This document shows, in pieces, positions 39,920-47,755 of a DNA stretch of 64,000 nt. Location of the stretch: NCBI RefSeq assembly GCF_024436035.1, contig NZ_JANFNG010000021.1:45603-109602 (forward strand), in the 5' to 3' direction. The stretch is from Streptomyces humicola (GTDB lineage Bacteria; Actinomycetota; Actinomycetes; Streptomycetales; Streptomycetaceae). The notes under the pieces were generated by a model, which did no database searches, was not told the DNA's origin, and saw nothing but the letters and a program-made list of their open reading frames with translations. Every line of letters starts with the position of its first letter. The first letter of the stretch is position 1. The translations under genes were made by a program, and so were the position numbers.

Positions 39920-41503
39920 TCAGGCGCCCGCTCCCGAGCGCGCCTTGAAGGCGGCCTTGCGCGCCTCCTTCGCCGTCTTCCTGTCCGGATGCAGCCGTCC
40001 CATGGCCTCCAGCACGTCGGCGGTAGCGGGGTGGTCCACTCGCCACGCCTCGTCGAAGAACCTGTCATGCCGGGCGACCAGGTCGCTCACGAGCTCGCGC
40101 AGCAGCTCCGCGTCGTCGTCGACGTCCAGCTGCGCGGCGAGCGTGTCGATGGTCAGCCAGAAGACCATCGCTGCGTCCGGTGCAGGGACGTCCGCGGCTC
40201 CGCGCTCGGTGAGCCAGACCCGGGCGAGCCCGCCGAGCTCCCGGTCGTCGAGGACCTCGCGCAGCGCCGGCTCCGCCTCCATGCCGAGCCGACCCAGGGT
40301 CTGCTGGCAGGCGAGACGCCGCGCGGGCGCCTCCGGATCCGCGCCGCGCGCCGCCGCGAGCAGCTCGCGCGCCGCCTCGACGGACTGCCGTCCCGCGAGC
40401 CACAGGGCGCTCTCCTCGGCCGCGGCCGCCTCCGGATAGACGACGAGCGCAGCGAGCAGCGCGTCGGCGTCCTGCCCGGCGAGGTCACCGACGACAGGGA
40501 CGCGCACCCCGGCCTCACGCAGGCGTTCGCGCACGCCGGCCACGCCGAGCGGCGTCAGCAGCACCATGCCGTAACGGGCGACTTCCTCCTCGCCGAGTTC
40601 GCTGACGTCGCCGAGCTCACCCATGTCCTCGAAGTCGGCGGGCCCGCCGAGCCCCCTCGGCAGGGCGGCAGGATCCGTCGCGGCGGGCGGTGCGTCGTCC
40701 TCCGTGATCAGCGCGTCGTCCACCGGCCGGTACTCGACCAGGCCGGTCGGTGCGAGCATCCGGAAGTGGTCGTCGAGGCGCATCATCGCCTCCGACACCT
40801 CTTCGAGCACCGCGTCGGTCGGCACCTCCATCTCATCCGGCACCACCATGGACGCGGCGAGCACCGGCAGCGGCACCCCGGCCGACGAGACGTCACCGTC
40901 ACGGCGGCCGTCGAGCTCCTCCAGGGCGCTGAGCAGATAGAGGTTGACGAGCGCCCCGTCGAGGAACGCCGCTTCCTCCTCCGGGTCCCATTCGAGACCC
41001 TCGGGGGCGAATCCGCGGCCGCCGTCCTCCGGGCCCTCGGCCACCGCCTCGTCGATGAAGTCGGCGAGCCCCGAGGTCGCGGCCTCGTCGAGGACCGCCT
41101 CCAGACCGGAGCGCCACAGGCCGATCACGTCGCCCGGATCACCGGAGTCCAGCAGCTCGAGCCCCTTGCCCGGTGCTGCTGTGCCCGCCGGCTCGTCGAG
41201 ATCCGCTGCCTTCGCGGCGTCCTCCGGAAGCTCGACCTCGACCAGGCCGGTATCCACAGCGAGCGCCCACGCATCGGCGGTGTCGGCGGTCCCCTCCGGC
41301 TCGTCGGTGAGCCCCAACTCAGCGGTTGCGCACGTCAGGTCGTCGGCGACGAGCTCCGCAGCCGCGTTGATGCGTACGTTCGGCACCGCCCAGCGGGCGA
41401 GGCGCACCGCACGCTCGAAGAGCGGCGCGCCGAGAGCGAGCCGCGCGAGGTCGGTGTCGGGAAGCAGCCGCACCGGCGGCATGTCGTGGCTGTCAGCAGC
41501 CAT
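39920..41503 (-). CDS. Acidic protein of unknown function
   Basis: This 527-aa protein is strongly acidic and Ala/Leu-rich. No enzyme motif, membrane segment or signal peptide is visible. The second half (about residues 340-490) has helical repeats reminiscent of HEAT-type solenoids, ending with a Lys/Arg tail (DRKTAKEARKAAFKARSG). The first half has several Asp/Glu clusters. ATG at 41503 has GAGGAGAA upstream. Similar large acidic proteins are widespread in Streptomyces, without known function. It is convergent with udh. Confidence 0.75.
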   Translation of the reverse strand: MAADSHDMPPVRLLPDTDLARLALGAPLFERAVRLARWAVPNVRINAAAELVADDLTCATAELGLTDEPEGTADTADAWALAVDTGLVEVELPEDAAKAADLDEPAGTAAPGKGLELLDSGDPGDVIGLWRSGLEAVLDEAATSGLADFIDEAVAEGPEDGGRGFAPEGLEWDPEEEAAFLDGALVNLYLLSALEELDGRRDGDVSSAGVPLPVLAASMVVPDEMEVPTDAVLEEVSEAMMRLDDHFRMLAPTGLVEYRPVDDALITEDDAPPAATDPAALPRGLGGPADFEDMGELGDVSELGEEEVARYGMVLLTPLGVAGVRERLREAGVRVPVVGDLAGQDADALLAALVVYPEAAAAEESALWLAGRQSVEAARELLAAARGADPEAPARRLACQQTLGRLGMEAEPALREVLDDRELGGLARVWLTERGAADVPAPDAAMVFWLTIDTLAAQLDVDDDAELLRELVSDLVARHDRFFDEAWRVDHPATADVLEAMGRLHPDRKTAKEARKAAFKARSGAGA

Positions 41504-41720
41504 GTGAGGCGTTCTCCTCGTGGGGTTCGGTACCGGGCGGGGGCCTTGGTCCAGCGTAGACGCAACGAGGCGCCGACCGCCGGGGTCACCGGACCGCGGT
41601 AACCGAAAATCGCCAATGAACGGTCGGGGACGAGAGGCCGGCCGGGCTGCTCGACGCCCACGAGGCGGCCGCACGCGCGACCGCTCGTGGCCGAGGTGCA
41701 GGGCTGACGCGCAGTGCGCG

Positions 41721-41774
41721 GCACGGCTGCGGCGCCGGTTCCCACGTGGGGAGGGACCGGCGCCGCAGCCGTGC
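41721..41774 (-). terminator. Strong 19-bp hairpin downstream of dapD
   Basis: The 19 bases 41721-41739 pair perfectly with 41756-41774 around a 16-nt loop, which itself contains the palindrome CCCACGTGGG. It lies 27 bp beyond the dapD stop and about 220 bp upstream of the acidic-protein gene. The rest of the 297-bp gap holds no gene. Confidence 0.75.
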
Positions 41775-41800
41775 GTGAAAAGCGGATCAGTTGTGCGTGA

Positions 41801-42799
41801 TCAGTTATGGCTGTGCAGAGCCGCGTTGAGGCCACCCCACGAGCCGCTGCGCTGTAGCACCTCGACGGTGCCCGTCACCGAGTTGCGGCGGAAGAGCAGG
41901 TTGGTGGCGCCGGAGAGTTCGAGCGCCTTGACGACCTGGCCGTCGGGGAGGGTGACCCGGGTGCCCGCGGTCACGTACAGACCCGCCTCGACCACGCAGT
42001 CGTTGCCCAGGCAGATGCCGATCCCGGCCTGGGCGCCGAGCAGGCAGCCCTCGCCGATCGAGACGATCTGCTTACCGCCGCCGGAGAGCGTTCCCATGAT
42101 CGACGCGCCGCCGCCGATGTCGGAGCCGTCGCCGACCACGACGCCCTGGCTGATACGGCCCTCGACCATCGACGTGCCGAGGGTGCCGGCGTTGAAGTTG
42201 CAGAAGCCCTCGTGCATGACGGTGGTGCCCGACGCGAGGTGCGCGCCGAGCCGCACCCGGTCGGCGTCGCCGATCCGCACGCCGGAAGGCGCCACGTAGT
42301 CCGTCATCCGCGGGAACTTGTCGATGCCGTAGACGGCCAGGTGCAGCCCCTCGGCGCGGGCCGCGAGCCGGGCACGCTCGACGTTGGCCACCGGGACCGG
42401 GCCGATCGACGTCCACGCCACATTCGCCAGTAGCCCGAAGATGCCCTCCAGATTCTGGCCATTGGGCTTGACCAGGCGGTGGCTGAGCAGGTGGAGGCGC
42501 AGGTAGGCGTCGTGCGCGTCGAGCGGCTTGTCGTCGAGGGAGGCGATGACCGTCCGTACCGCCACGACCTCGACCCCGCGCCGTGCGTCGGGCCCGGTGG
42601 CCTTCGGCGCGGCGTCGCCCAGCAGCTCGGCGGCCTGCTCCGCGGTGAGCCGCTCCGTGCCGGCCGGCCCGGCCTGGGCGACGAGCTCGGGCGCGGGGAA
42701 CCAGGTGTCGAGAACGGTTCCGTCGTCGGCGATGGTGGCAAGACCGGCGGCGACGGCGCCCGTGGCGCGGGTATCGGTCGTGGCAGTCGAATCAGTCAT
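41801..42799 (-). CDS. dapD: 2,3,4,5-tetrahydropyridine-2,6-dicarboxylate N-succinyltransferase
   Basis: This 332-aa enzyme succinylates tetrahydrodipicolinate using succinyl-CoA in lysine and meso-diaminopimelate synthesis. It has the actinobacterial DapD form: an N-terminal domain with DTWFPAPEL near residue 31, then a left-handed beta-helix. This carries hexapeptide-type turns such as [18 protein letters not shown] (about 196), [25 protein letters not shown] (key words [16 protein letters not shown]) and [11 protein letters not shown]. The C-terminal [12 protein letters not shown] closes the trimer face. It is monocistronic, with its own terminator. The ribosome-binding site is weak. Confidence 0.95.
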   Translation of the reverse strand: MTDSTATTDTRATGAVAAGLATIADDGTVLDTWFPAPELVAQAGPAGTERLTAEQAAELLGDAAPKATGPDARRGVEVVAVRTVIASLDDKPLDAHDAYLRLHLLSHRLVKPNGQNLEGIFGLLANVAWTSIGPVPVANVERARLAARAEGLHLAVYGIDKFPRMTDYVAPSGVRIGDADRVRLGAHLASGTTVMHEGFCNFNAGTLGTSMVEGRISQGVVVGDGSDIGGGASIMGTLSGGGKQIVSIGEGCLLGAQAGIGICLGNDCVVEAGLYVTAGTRVTLPDGQVVKALELSGATNLLFRRNSVTGTVEVLQRSGSWGGLNAALHSHN

Positions 42800-42849
42800 G
42801 CTCGAACGCTAACCGCTCCGTGCGCAGCTTGCCCAACCCGCTCGTATAG

Positions 42850-42865
42850 CGGAATCGGGATTCCG
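42850..42865. promoter_or_regulatory. Perfect 16-bp dyad upstream of dapD
   Basis: CGGAATC and GATTCCG flank GG (42850-42865), 50 bp upstream of the dapD start. It is a plausible operator; the regulator is unknown. Confidence 0.35.
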
Positions 42866-42881
42866 GATCCATGCCGCGCCC

Positions 42882-42903
42882 CCGGCCACTCGGAGGTGGC
42901 CGG
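42882..42903 (-). terminator. Hairpin after the NPCBM remnant
   Basis: CCGGCCAC (42882-42889) pairs with GTGGCCGG (42896-42903) around the 6-nt loop TCGGAG. It lies 47 bp beyond the end of the small frame at 42950. Confidence 0.5.
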
Positions 42904-42949
42904 GGACGCGGAACGAAGCACGGACCGGCTCAGCGGCGGCCGGCCGCAA

Positions 42950-43168
42950 TCACCCGCTCCACTGGAACTGGGTGTCTGCCCAGTCGCCGTGATCGTTGCC
43001 GTTGCCGTCGCCGCCGTCGCTGGTCTGCAGCTCCACCTTCTGTACGCCGGTCAGTGGCACATTGATCTTCTGCGCGGTGCTGCCCACACGAAGGTCGGCC
43101 TCGACGATGTTCAAAGCTGCGCGAATGAGCGTTTTTCCTAGCATCATCGCGCAGACATAGATAGGCAT
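42950..43168 (-). pseudogene. Remnant of an NPCBM-type carbohydrate-binding module
   Basis: The 72-codon frame has a C-terminal stretch, INVPLTGVQKVELQ followed by SDGGDGNGNDHGDWAD. This matches the end of NPCBM/NEW2 carbohydrate-binding domains, whose hallmark is an (D/N)HADWAD-type turn. The N-terminal two thirds of such a module are missing, there is no signal peptide and no ribosome-binding site. The local GC content is lower than in the neighbours. This looks like the tail of a lost secreted glycosidase or lectin gene, left between dapD and the suf operon. A functional small protein is less likely but possible. Confidence 0.5.
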
Positions 43169-43180
43169 TGCGCAAAGCTA

Positions 43181-43223
43181 AACAGCCGCGCCCGCCGGCA
43201 AAGCGCCGGCGGGGACGGCTGTT
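43181..43223 (-). terminator. Terminator of the suf operon
   Basis: AACAGCCG (43181-43188) pairs with CGGCTGTT (43216-43223), and CCCGCCGGC (43191-43199) with GCCGGCGGG (43205-43213). They stack across a CG/GA internal loop with the apical loop AAAGC. The structure begins 11 bp beyond the sufT stop. Confidence 0.8.
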
Positions 43224-43233
43224 GGCCGGTATA

Positions 43234-43569
43234 TCAGACGTTGAAGCCCAGTGCGCGAAGCTGCTCGCGCCCTTCGTCGGTAATCTTGTCGGGGCCCCAC
43301 GGCGGCATCCAGACCCAGTTGATCTTCAGGTCGTTCACGACGCCCTCAGTGGCCGCCTTCGCCTGGTCCTCGATGACGTCGGTGAGCGGGCACGCCGCCG
43401 AGGTGAGCGTCATGTCCAGGGTGGCGACGTTCGACTCGTCGATGTGGATGCCGTAGATCAGGCCGAGGTTGACGACGTCGATCCCCAACTCGGGGTCGAC
43501 CACGTCGTACAGTGCCTCGCGGATCTCGTCCTCGGTGGCGAGCTTGGTGGTGGCGGATTCCTCGCTCAT
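43234..43569 (-). CDS. sufT: Fe-S cluster assembly protein, SufT-type (DUF59/MIP18 family)
   Basis: This 111-aa protein belongs to the MIP18/PaaD-like family that helps mature Fe-S proteins. The signature VVDPELGIDVVNLGLIYGI (about residues 23-41) is followed by LTSAACPLTD, with the conserved Cys near residue 60. Its ATG at 43569 overlaps the sufU stop (ATGA), the last junction of the operon. It is followed by the operon terminator. Confidence 0.9.
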   Translation of the reverse strand: MSEESATTKLATEDEIREALYDVVDPELGIDVVNLGLIYGIHIDESNVATLDMTLTSAACPLTDVIEDQAKAATEGVVNDLKINWVWMPPWGPDKITDEGREQLRALGFNV

Positions 43570-44021
43570 GCTGTCTCCCTCTCGGCCAGCGCCTGCGCCG
43601 TCGCGTCCTTCCACGCCATCCAGCTCAGCAGAGCGCACTTCACGCGCGCCGGGTACTTCGAGACGCCGGCGAACGCGACCGCGTCCTCCAGCACCTCCTC
43701 CATCGCGTCGTCCGGCTCGACCTTGCCCTTCGACTGCATCAGCTCCAGGAACAGCTCCTGCACCTTCTGCGCCTCGGTGAGCTCCTTGCCGACGAGCAGG
43801 TCGTTGAGGACGGACGCGCTGGCCTGGCTGATCGAGCAGCCCTGGCCCTCGTACGACACGTCCGCGATCGTCGTCCCGTTGAGCTTCACACGCAGGGTGA
43901 TCTCGTCACCGCACGTCGGGTTGACATGGTGCACCTCGGCGTCGCCGTCCCGCAGGCCGCGCCCGTGGGGGTGCTTGTAGTGGTCCAGGATCACGTCCTG
44001 GTACATCGAATCGAGCTTCAC
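43566..44021 (-). CDS. sufU: SufU-type zinc-dependent sulfurtransferase
   Basis: This 151-aa IscU-like protein accepts sulfur from SufS. The metal ligands are Cys37 and Asp39 in NPTCGDEI, Cys62 in GQGCSISQAS, and Cys129 in RVKCALLSW. The insertion between the second and third Cys (GKELTEAQKVQELF region) is typical of SufU rather than IscU. GTG at 44021 gives VKLDSMYQDVILDHYKHP, the usual SufU beginning; ATG at 44006 is the alternative. It lies 19 bp after sufS. Confidence 0.94.
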   Translation of the reverse strand: MKLDSMYQDVILDHYKHPHGRGLRDGDAEVHHVNPTCGDEITLRVKLNGTTIADVSYEGQGCSISQASASVLNDLLVGKELTEAQKVQELFLELMQSKGKVEPDDAMEEVLEDAVAFAGVSKYPARVKCALLSWMAWKDATAQALAERETA

Positions 44022-44040
44022 AGCAAAAGCGCCCTCGTCG

Positions 44041-45297
44041 TCAGCCGAAGAAGTTCCGTACGTGCTCGAGCCCCTCGACCAGGGCGTCGACCTCGGCCGG
44101 GGTTGAGTACAGATAGAACGACGCCCGCGTGGTCGCAGGAATTCCGTACCGCAGGCAGACCGGCCGCGCGCAGTGGTGCCCGACGCGCACCGCGATCCCG
44201 AGCTCGTCGAGGACCTGGCCCACATCGTGCGGGTGGATGTCGCCGAGGGTGAACGAGATCGCCGCGCCGCGGTCCTCGGCCGTCACCGGGCCGACGATAC
44301 GCAGATCCGGCACCGCGCTCAGGCGCTCCAGCGCGTATGCGGTGATCGCGTGCTCGTGAGCGGCGATGTTCTCCATGCCGATCGAGGAGAGGTAGTCGAC
44401 GGCGGCGCCGAGACCGATCGCCTGCGCGATCGGCGGCGTGCCCGCCTCGAACTTGTGCGGCGCCGGGGCGTACGTGGAGGAGTGCATCGAGACGGTCTCG
44501 ATCATCTCGCCGCCGCCCAGGAACGGCGGGAGGTCCTCCAGCAGCTCCTGACGGCCCCACAGCACGCCGATGCCGGTCGGACCGCACATCTTGTGGCCGG
44601 TGAAGGCCACGAAGTCCGCCTGCAGCGCCTGCACGTCCAGCGGCATGTGCGGCGCTGCCTGCGAGGCGTCGACGACCACCAGCGCGCCGACCTCCTGGGC
44701 GCGGCGCACGATCGCCTCGACCGGGTTGACGGTGCCGAGGATGTTGGAAACCAGCACGAACGAGACGACCTTGGTCTGCTCGGTGATGACCTCGTCGATG
44801 TTCGACAGATCCAGCCGGCCCTCGTCGGTCAGGCCGAACCACTTCAGCTTCGCGCCGGTGCGCTGCGAAAGCAGCTGCCACGGAACGATGTTGGAGTGGT
44901 GCTCCATCTCCGTGATGACGACTTCGGTGCCGCGCTCGACACGGTAGGGCTCGTCGGCGAAGCCGAGCATGTTCGCCACCAGGTTGAGCGACTCCGAGGC
45001 GTTCTTGGTGAATATCACCTCGTTGCGGCTTGGCGCGTTGATGAACTCCGCGACCTTGTCGCGAGCGCTCTCGTAGGCAGCCGTGGCTTCCTCGGCGAGG
45101 ACGTGGACACCGCGGTGGACGTTGGAGTTGTAGCGCTCGTAGTAGTCGCTGAGCACATCGAGCACCTGACGCGGCTTCTGCGAGGTCGCCGCGTTGTCCA
45201 GGTACACGAGTTTCTTCCCGTCGTGGACCAGGCGGTCCAGGATGGGGAAGTCCTTGCGGATCGCCTCGGTGTCGAGGAGTCCCGGCAGCTGTGTCAC
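44041..45297 (-). CDS. sufS: Cysteine desulfurase SufS
   Basis: This 418-aa PLP enzyme removes sulfur from cysteine as a persulfide and passes it to SufU. PLP is bound by Lys236 in AFTGHKMCGPTGIGVLWG, and the catalytic cysteine is Cys376 in RVGHHCARPVCLRYG. YLDNAATSQKP near residue 32 and EMEHHSNIVPWQ near 130 are family landmarks. GTG at 45297 has GGAGG about 9 nt upstream. Its start overlaps the stop of a 39-codon frame that joins it to sufC. Confidence 0.96.
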   Translation of the reverse strand: MTQLPGLLDTEAIRKDFPILDRLVHDGKKLVYLDNAATSQKPRQVLDVLSDYYERYNSNVHRGVHVLAEEATAAYESARDKVAEFINAPSRNEVIFTKNASESLNLVANMLGFADEPYRVERGTEVVITEMEHHSNIVPWQLLSQRTGAKLKWFGLTDEGRLDLSNIDEVITEQTKVVSFVLVSNILGTVNPVEAIVRRAQEVGALVVVDASQAAPHMPLDVQALQADFVAFTGHKMCGPTGIGVLWGRQELLEDLPPFLGGGEMIETVSMHSSTYAPAPHKFEAGTPPIAQAIGLGAAVDYLSSIGMENIAAHEHAITAYALERLSAVPDLRIVGPVTAEDRGAAISFTLGDIHPHDVGQVLDELGIAVRVGHHCARPVCLRYGIPATTRASFYLYSTPAEVDALVEGLEHVRNFFG

Positions 45298-45413
45298 TCT
45301 GATGCACCTCCGTTCGCCGCGCCGCGCCAGCGGCTGATGTCGCGCCCGCCCGCGAGGCGAAGCTGCGGGTTGAGTGTCGAGGGCAGGCCGGCGGCCTCGC
45401 GTGCGTCACTCAC
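45294..45413 (-). CDS. Possible 39-codon gene bridging sufC and sufS
   Basis: A frame from GTG 45413 to TGA 45296-45294 exactly fills the gap between sufC and sufS. Its start overlaps the sufC stop, and its stop overlaps the sufS start (GTGA), like the true junctions of this operon. The product begins VSDAREAAGLPSTLNPQL and continues RLAGGRDISRWRGAAN. About 31 of 39 third codon positions are G or C, lower than in the neighbours but not random. It has no recognised domain. It may be a real small protein, or merely a translated spacer that carries ribosomes to sufS. Confidence 0.4.
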   Translation of the reverse strand: MSDAREAAGLPSTLNPQLRLAGGRDISRWRGAANGGASE

Positions 45414-46173
45414 CTGATGCGCCGCCCTTCACGTATGCGGCGTAGCCCTCGTTCTCCAGCTTGTCCGCGAGTTCGGCGCCGCCGGACTCCACGATCCGGC
45501 CGGCCGCGAAGACGTGGACGTAGTCGGGCTTGATGTAGCGCAGGATGCGCGTGTAGTGGGTGATCAGAAGGGTGCCGACCTGGCCCGTCTCCCGCACCCG
45601 GTTGACGCCCTCGGAGACCACGCGCAGCGCATCCACGTCGAGGCCGGAGTCGGTCTCGTCCAGGATCGCGATGGCCGGCTTGAGCAGCTCGAGCTGGAGG
45701 ATCTCGTGGCGCTTCTTCTCACCGCCGGAGAAGCCCTCGTTGACGTTGCGCTCGGCGAAGGACGGGTCGATCTGGAGATGCTCCATGGCCTCCTTGACCT
45801 CCTTCACCCAGGTCCGCAGCTTCGGGGCCTCACCGCGCACCGCCGTGGCGGAGGTGCGCAGGAAGTTGGAGACCGACACACCCGGAACCTCGACCGGGTA
45901 CTGCATGGCGAGGAAGACACCGGCCCGCGCCCGCTCGTCGACGCTCATCGCGAGCACGTCCTCGCCGTCGAGGGTGACGGTGCCGCCGGTGACCGTGTAC
46001 TTCGGGTGGCCGGCGAGCGAGTACGCGAGCGTGGACTTGCCGGAGCCGTTGGGGCCCATGATGGCGTGCGTCTCGCCCTGCTTCACGGTCAGGTCGACCC
46101 CGCGGAGGATCTCGCGGGGGCCGTTCTCGGCCTCGACGGAGACGTGCAGGTCGTGGATCTCAAGCGTTGCCAT
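45406..46173 (-). CDS. sufC: Fe-S cluster assembly ATPase SufC
   Basis: This 255-aa ABC-type ATPase drives the SufBCD scaffold. Walker A is GPNGSGKST near residue 39; the Suf-specific FLAMQYPVEVPGVSVSNFLR lies near 87. The signature motif is FSGGEKKRHEILQL near 149, and Walker B is AILDETDSGLD near 170. THYTRIL carries the H-loop. GAGG is 9 nt before ATG 46173. It is followed by the bridging ORF and preceded by a Rieske ferredoxin gene 7 bp upstream. Confidence 0.96.
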   Translation of the reverse strand: MATLEIHDLHVSVEAENGPREILRGVDLTVKQGETHAIMGPNGSGKSTLAYSLAGHPKYTVTGGTVTLDGEDVLAMSVDERARAGVFLAMQYPVEVPGVSVSNFLRTSATAVRGEAPKLRTWVKEVKEAMEHLQIDPSFAERNVNEGFSGGEKKRHEILQLELLKPAIAILDETDSGLDVDALRVVSEGVNRVRETGQVGTLLITHYTRILRYIKPDYVHVFAAGRIVESGGAELADKLENEGYAAYVKGGASGE

Positions 46174-46180
46174 GGGTGCC

Positions 46181-46510
46181 TCAGGACTCCTGGGTGACGG
46201 AGACGAGTACGTCGTCCCCTTCGATCTTGACGGGGTATACGGGGACAGGCTGGGTGGCGGGCAGCCCGGACGGCTTGCCGGTGCGCAGGTCGAAGCTGGA
46301 GCCGTGCAGCCAGCACTCGATCTGGCAGTCCTCCACCTCGCCCTCCGACAGCGACACGTTCGCGTGCGAGCAGACGTCGTTGATCGCGAACACCTCACCC
46401 TCGGTGCGGACGATCGAAATCGGCGTGGAGCCGACCTCGACGCGCTTGGGCGTGTCCTCTTCGAGCTCGCTCAGTGCGCAGACGCGGACGAAGCCATTGG
46501 CCGTGGTCAT
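46181..46510 (-). CDS. Rieske-type [2Fe-2S] ferredoxin of the suf operon
   Basis: This 109-aa soluble Rieske ferredoxin resembles the small subunits of aromatic-ring dioxygenases. The cluster ligands are Cys and His in INDVCSHANVSLSEG (about residues 43-57) and in ECWLHGSSFDLRTG (about 65-78). It sits between sufD and sufC, as in most actinobacterial suf operons; its ATG overlaps the sufD stop (ATGA). It probably supplies electrons for cluster assembly rather than for a dioxygenase, although database names often say the latter. Confidence 0.9.
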   Translation of the reverse strand: MTTANGFVRVCALSELEEDTPKRVEVGSTPISIVRTEGEVFAINDVCSHANVSLSEGEVEDCQIECWLHGSSFDLRTGKPSGLPATQPVPVYPVKIEGDDVLVSVTQES

Positions 46511-47688
46511 GAGACGGATGCCTCCAGCTCCTGCTCGATCTTCGCCAGCAGCCGCTCCTCCAGATCGGCCATGCCGATCTGCTGGACCAGTTCGGCGAAG
46601 AAGCCGCGCACCACCAAGCGGCGCGCCTCGTCGTGCGGGATTCCTCGCGCCATCAGGTAGAACAGCTGCTCGTCGTCGAAGCGGCCGGTCGCCGAGGCGT
46701 GGCCCGCGCCGACGATCTCACCGGTCTCGATCTCCAGGTTGGGGACCGAGTCGACGCGCGCGCCATCGGTGAGCACGAGGTTGCGGTTGAGCTCGTAGGT
46801 GTCCGTGCCCTCGGCCACCGCGCGGATGAGAACATCGCCGATCCACACCGCGTGCGCGTCCTTGCCCTGCAGCGCGCCCTTGTAGGCGACGTTGGAGCGG
46901 CAGTGCGGCGTGTCGTGGTCGATGAACAGCCGGTGCTCCTGGTGCTGGCCGTTGTCGGTGAAGTACAGGCCGTACAGCTCTGCCTCACCGCCCGGGCCGC
47001 CGTAGATCACCCGCGGGTGCAGACGCACCACGTCGCCGCCGAAGGTGACCACCACCGACTTGAAGGTGGCATCCCGGCCGACCAGCGCGGTGTGCTGGGC
47101 GACGTGCACCGCGTCACGGTCCCAGTCCTGGACCGAGACCACGGTGAGCTTGGCGCCGTCACCGAGCACGTACTCGACGTTGGCGGCGAGCGTCGCGTCG
47201 CCGGTGTGGTCGATGACCACCACGGCCTCGGCGAACGCGCCGACCTCGATCTGGGTGTGCCCGTAGGCGACGCCGCCCTCGCCGTGCACCGCGATCCGCA
47301 CCGGCTCGGTGAGCACCGCGTCCTTCGGGACCGTCACCACGGACGCCTTCTCGAACGAGCTGTACGCCTGGGCCGCGACCCGGTCCACCGGCTTGCCCGC
47401 CCGGCCGAGCCGCGCATCGCCGCGGTCGACGGTCTCGACGATGACGCCCTCCGGGGCGGTCACGTCGACCCGCAGGCCGCCGGTCGCCTCCGCGGTGCCG
47501 TCGTGCAGACCGCGCAGCCGCTCCAGCGGCGTGAACCGCCAGTCCTCCTCGCGCCCGTGGGGCACGGGGAAGTCGGCCACGTCGTACGAGGCGGGGGCGC
47601 TCACCCGCGCATCGGCGGGCTGCTGCGCCTGCTGGCCAACCTGGATGGCACCTTCGGTGGTGCTGCCGGCCGGGATGTTGTCAGCCAT
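46507..47688 (-). CDS. sufD: Fe-S cluster assembly protein SufD
   Basis: This 393-aa scaffold subunit pairs with SufB on the SufC dimer and is needed for iron acquisition. The HGREEDWRFTPLERLRGLHD segment (key words REEDWRFTPL) near residue 44 and the right-handed beta-helix core are typical. The C-terminal IETGEIVGAGHASATGRFDDEQLFYLMARGI-like stretch (key words HASATGRFD, LFYLMARGI) carries the conserved functional His. ATG at 47688 has GAGAAAGAGAG upstream. It follows sufB after 67 bp. Confidence 0.94.
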   Translation of the reverse strand: MADNIPAGSTTEGAIQVGQQAQQPADARVSAPASYDVADFPVPHGREEDWRFTPLERLRGLHDGTAEATGGLRVDVTAPEGVIVETVDRGDARLGRAGKPVDRVAAQAYSSFEKASVVTVPKDAVLTEPVRIAVHGEGGVAYGHTQIEVGAFAEAVVVIDHTGDATLAANVEYVLGDGAKLTVVSVQDWDRDAVHVAQHTALVGRDATFKSVVVTFGGDVVRLHPRVIYGGPGGEAELYGLYFTDNGQHQEHRLFIDHDTPHCRSNVAYKGALQGKDAHAVWIGDVLIRAVAEGTDTYELNRNLVLTDGARVDSVPNLEIETGEIVGAGHASATGRFDDEQLFYLMARGIPHDEARRLVVRGFFAELVQQIGMADLEERLLAKIEQELEASVS

Positions 47689-47755
47689 GGCTGTCGTACT
47701 GCTCTCTTTCTCGTTCAGCGAAAGGTTCGCGCGATGGGGCGGGGTGGTTGCGGCA

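Noticed and set aside
45298..45405. sufC-sufS gap as part of a frameshifted SufS N-terminus
   Set aside because: SufS is complete from GTG 45297 with a good SD, and the gap frame shows no similarity to a SufS leader.
46181..46510. Rieske gene as a subunit of an aromatic-ring dioxygenase
   Set aside because: No oxygenase or reductase gene is nearby and it is embedded in the suf operon by overlap; assembly role is more likely.
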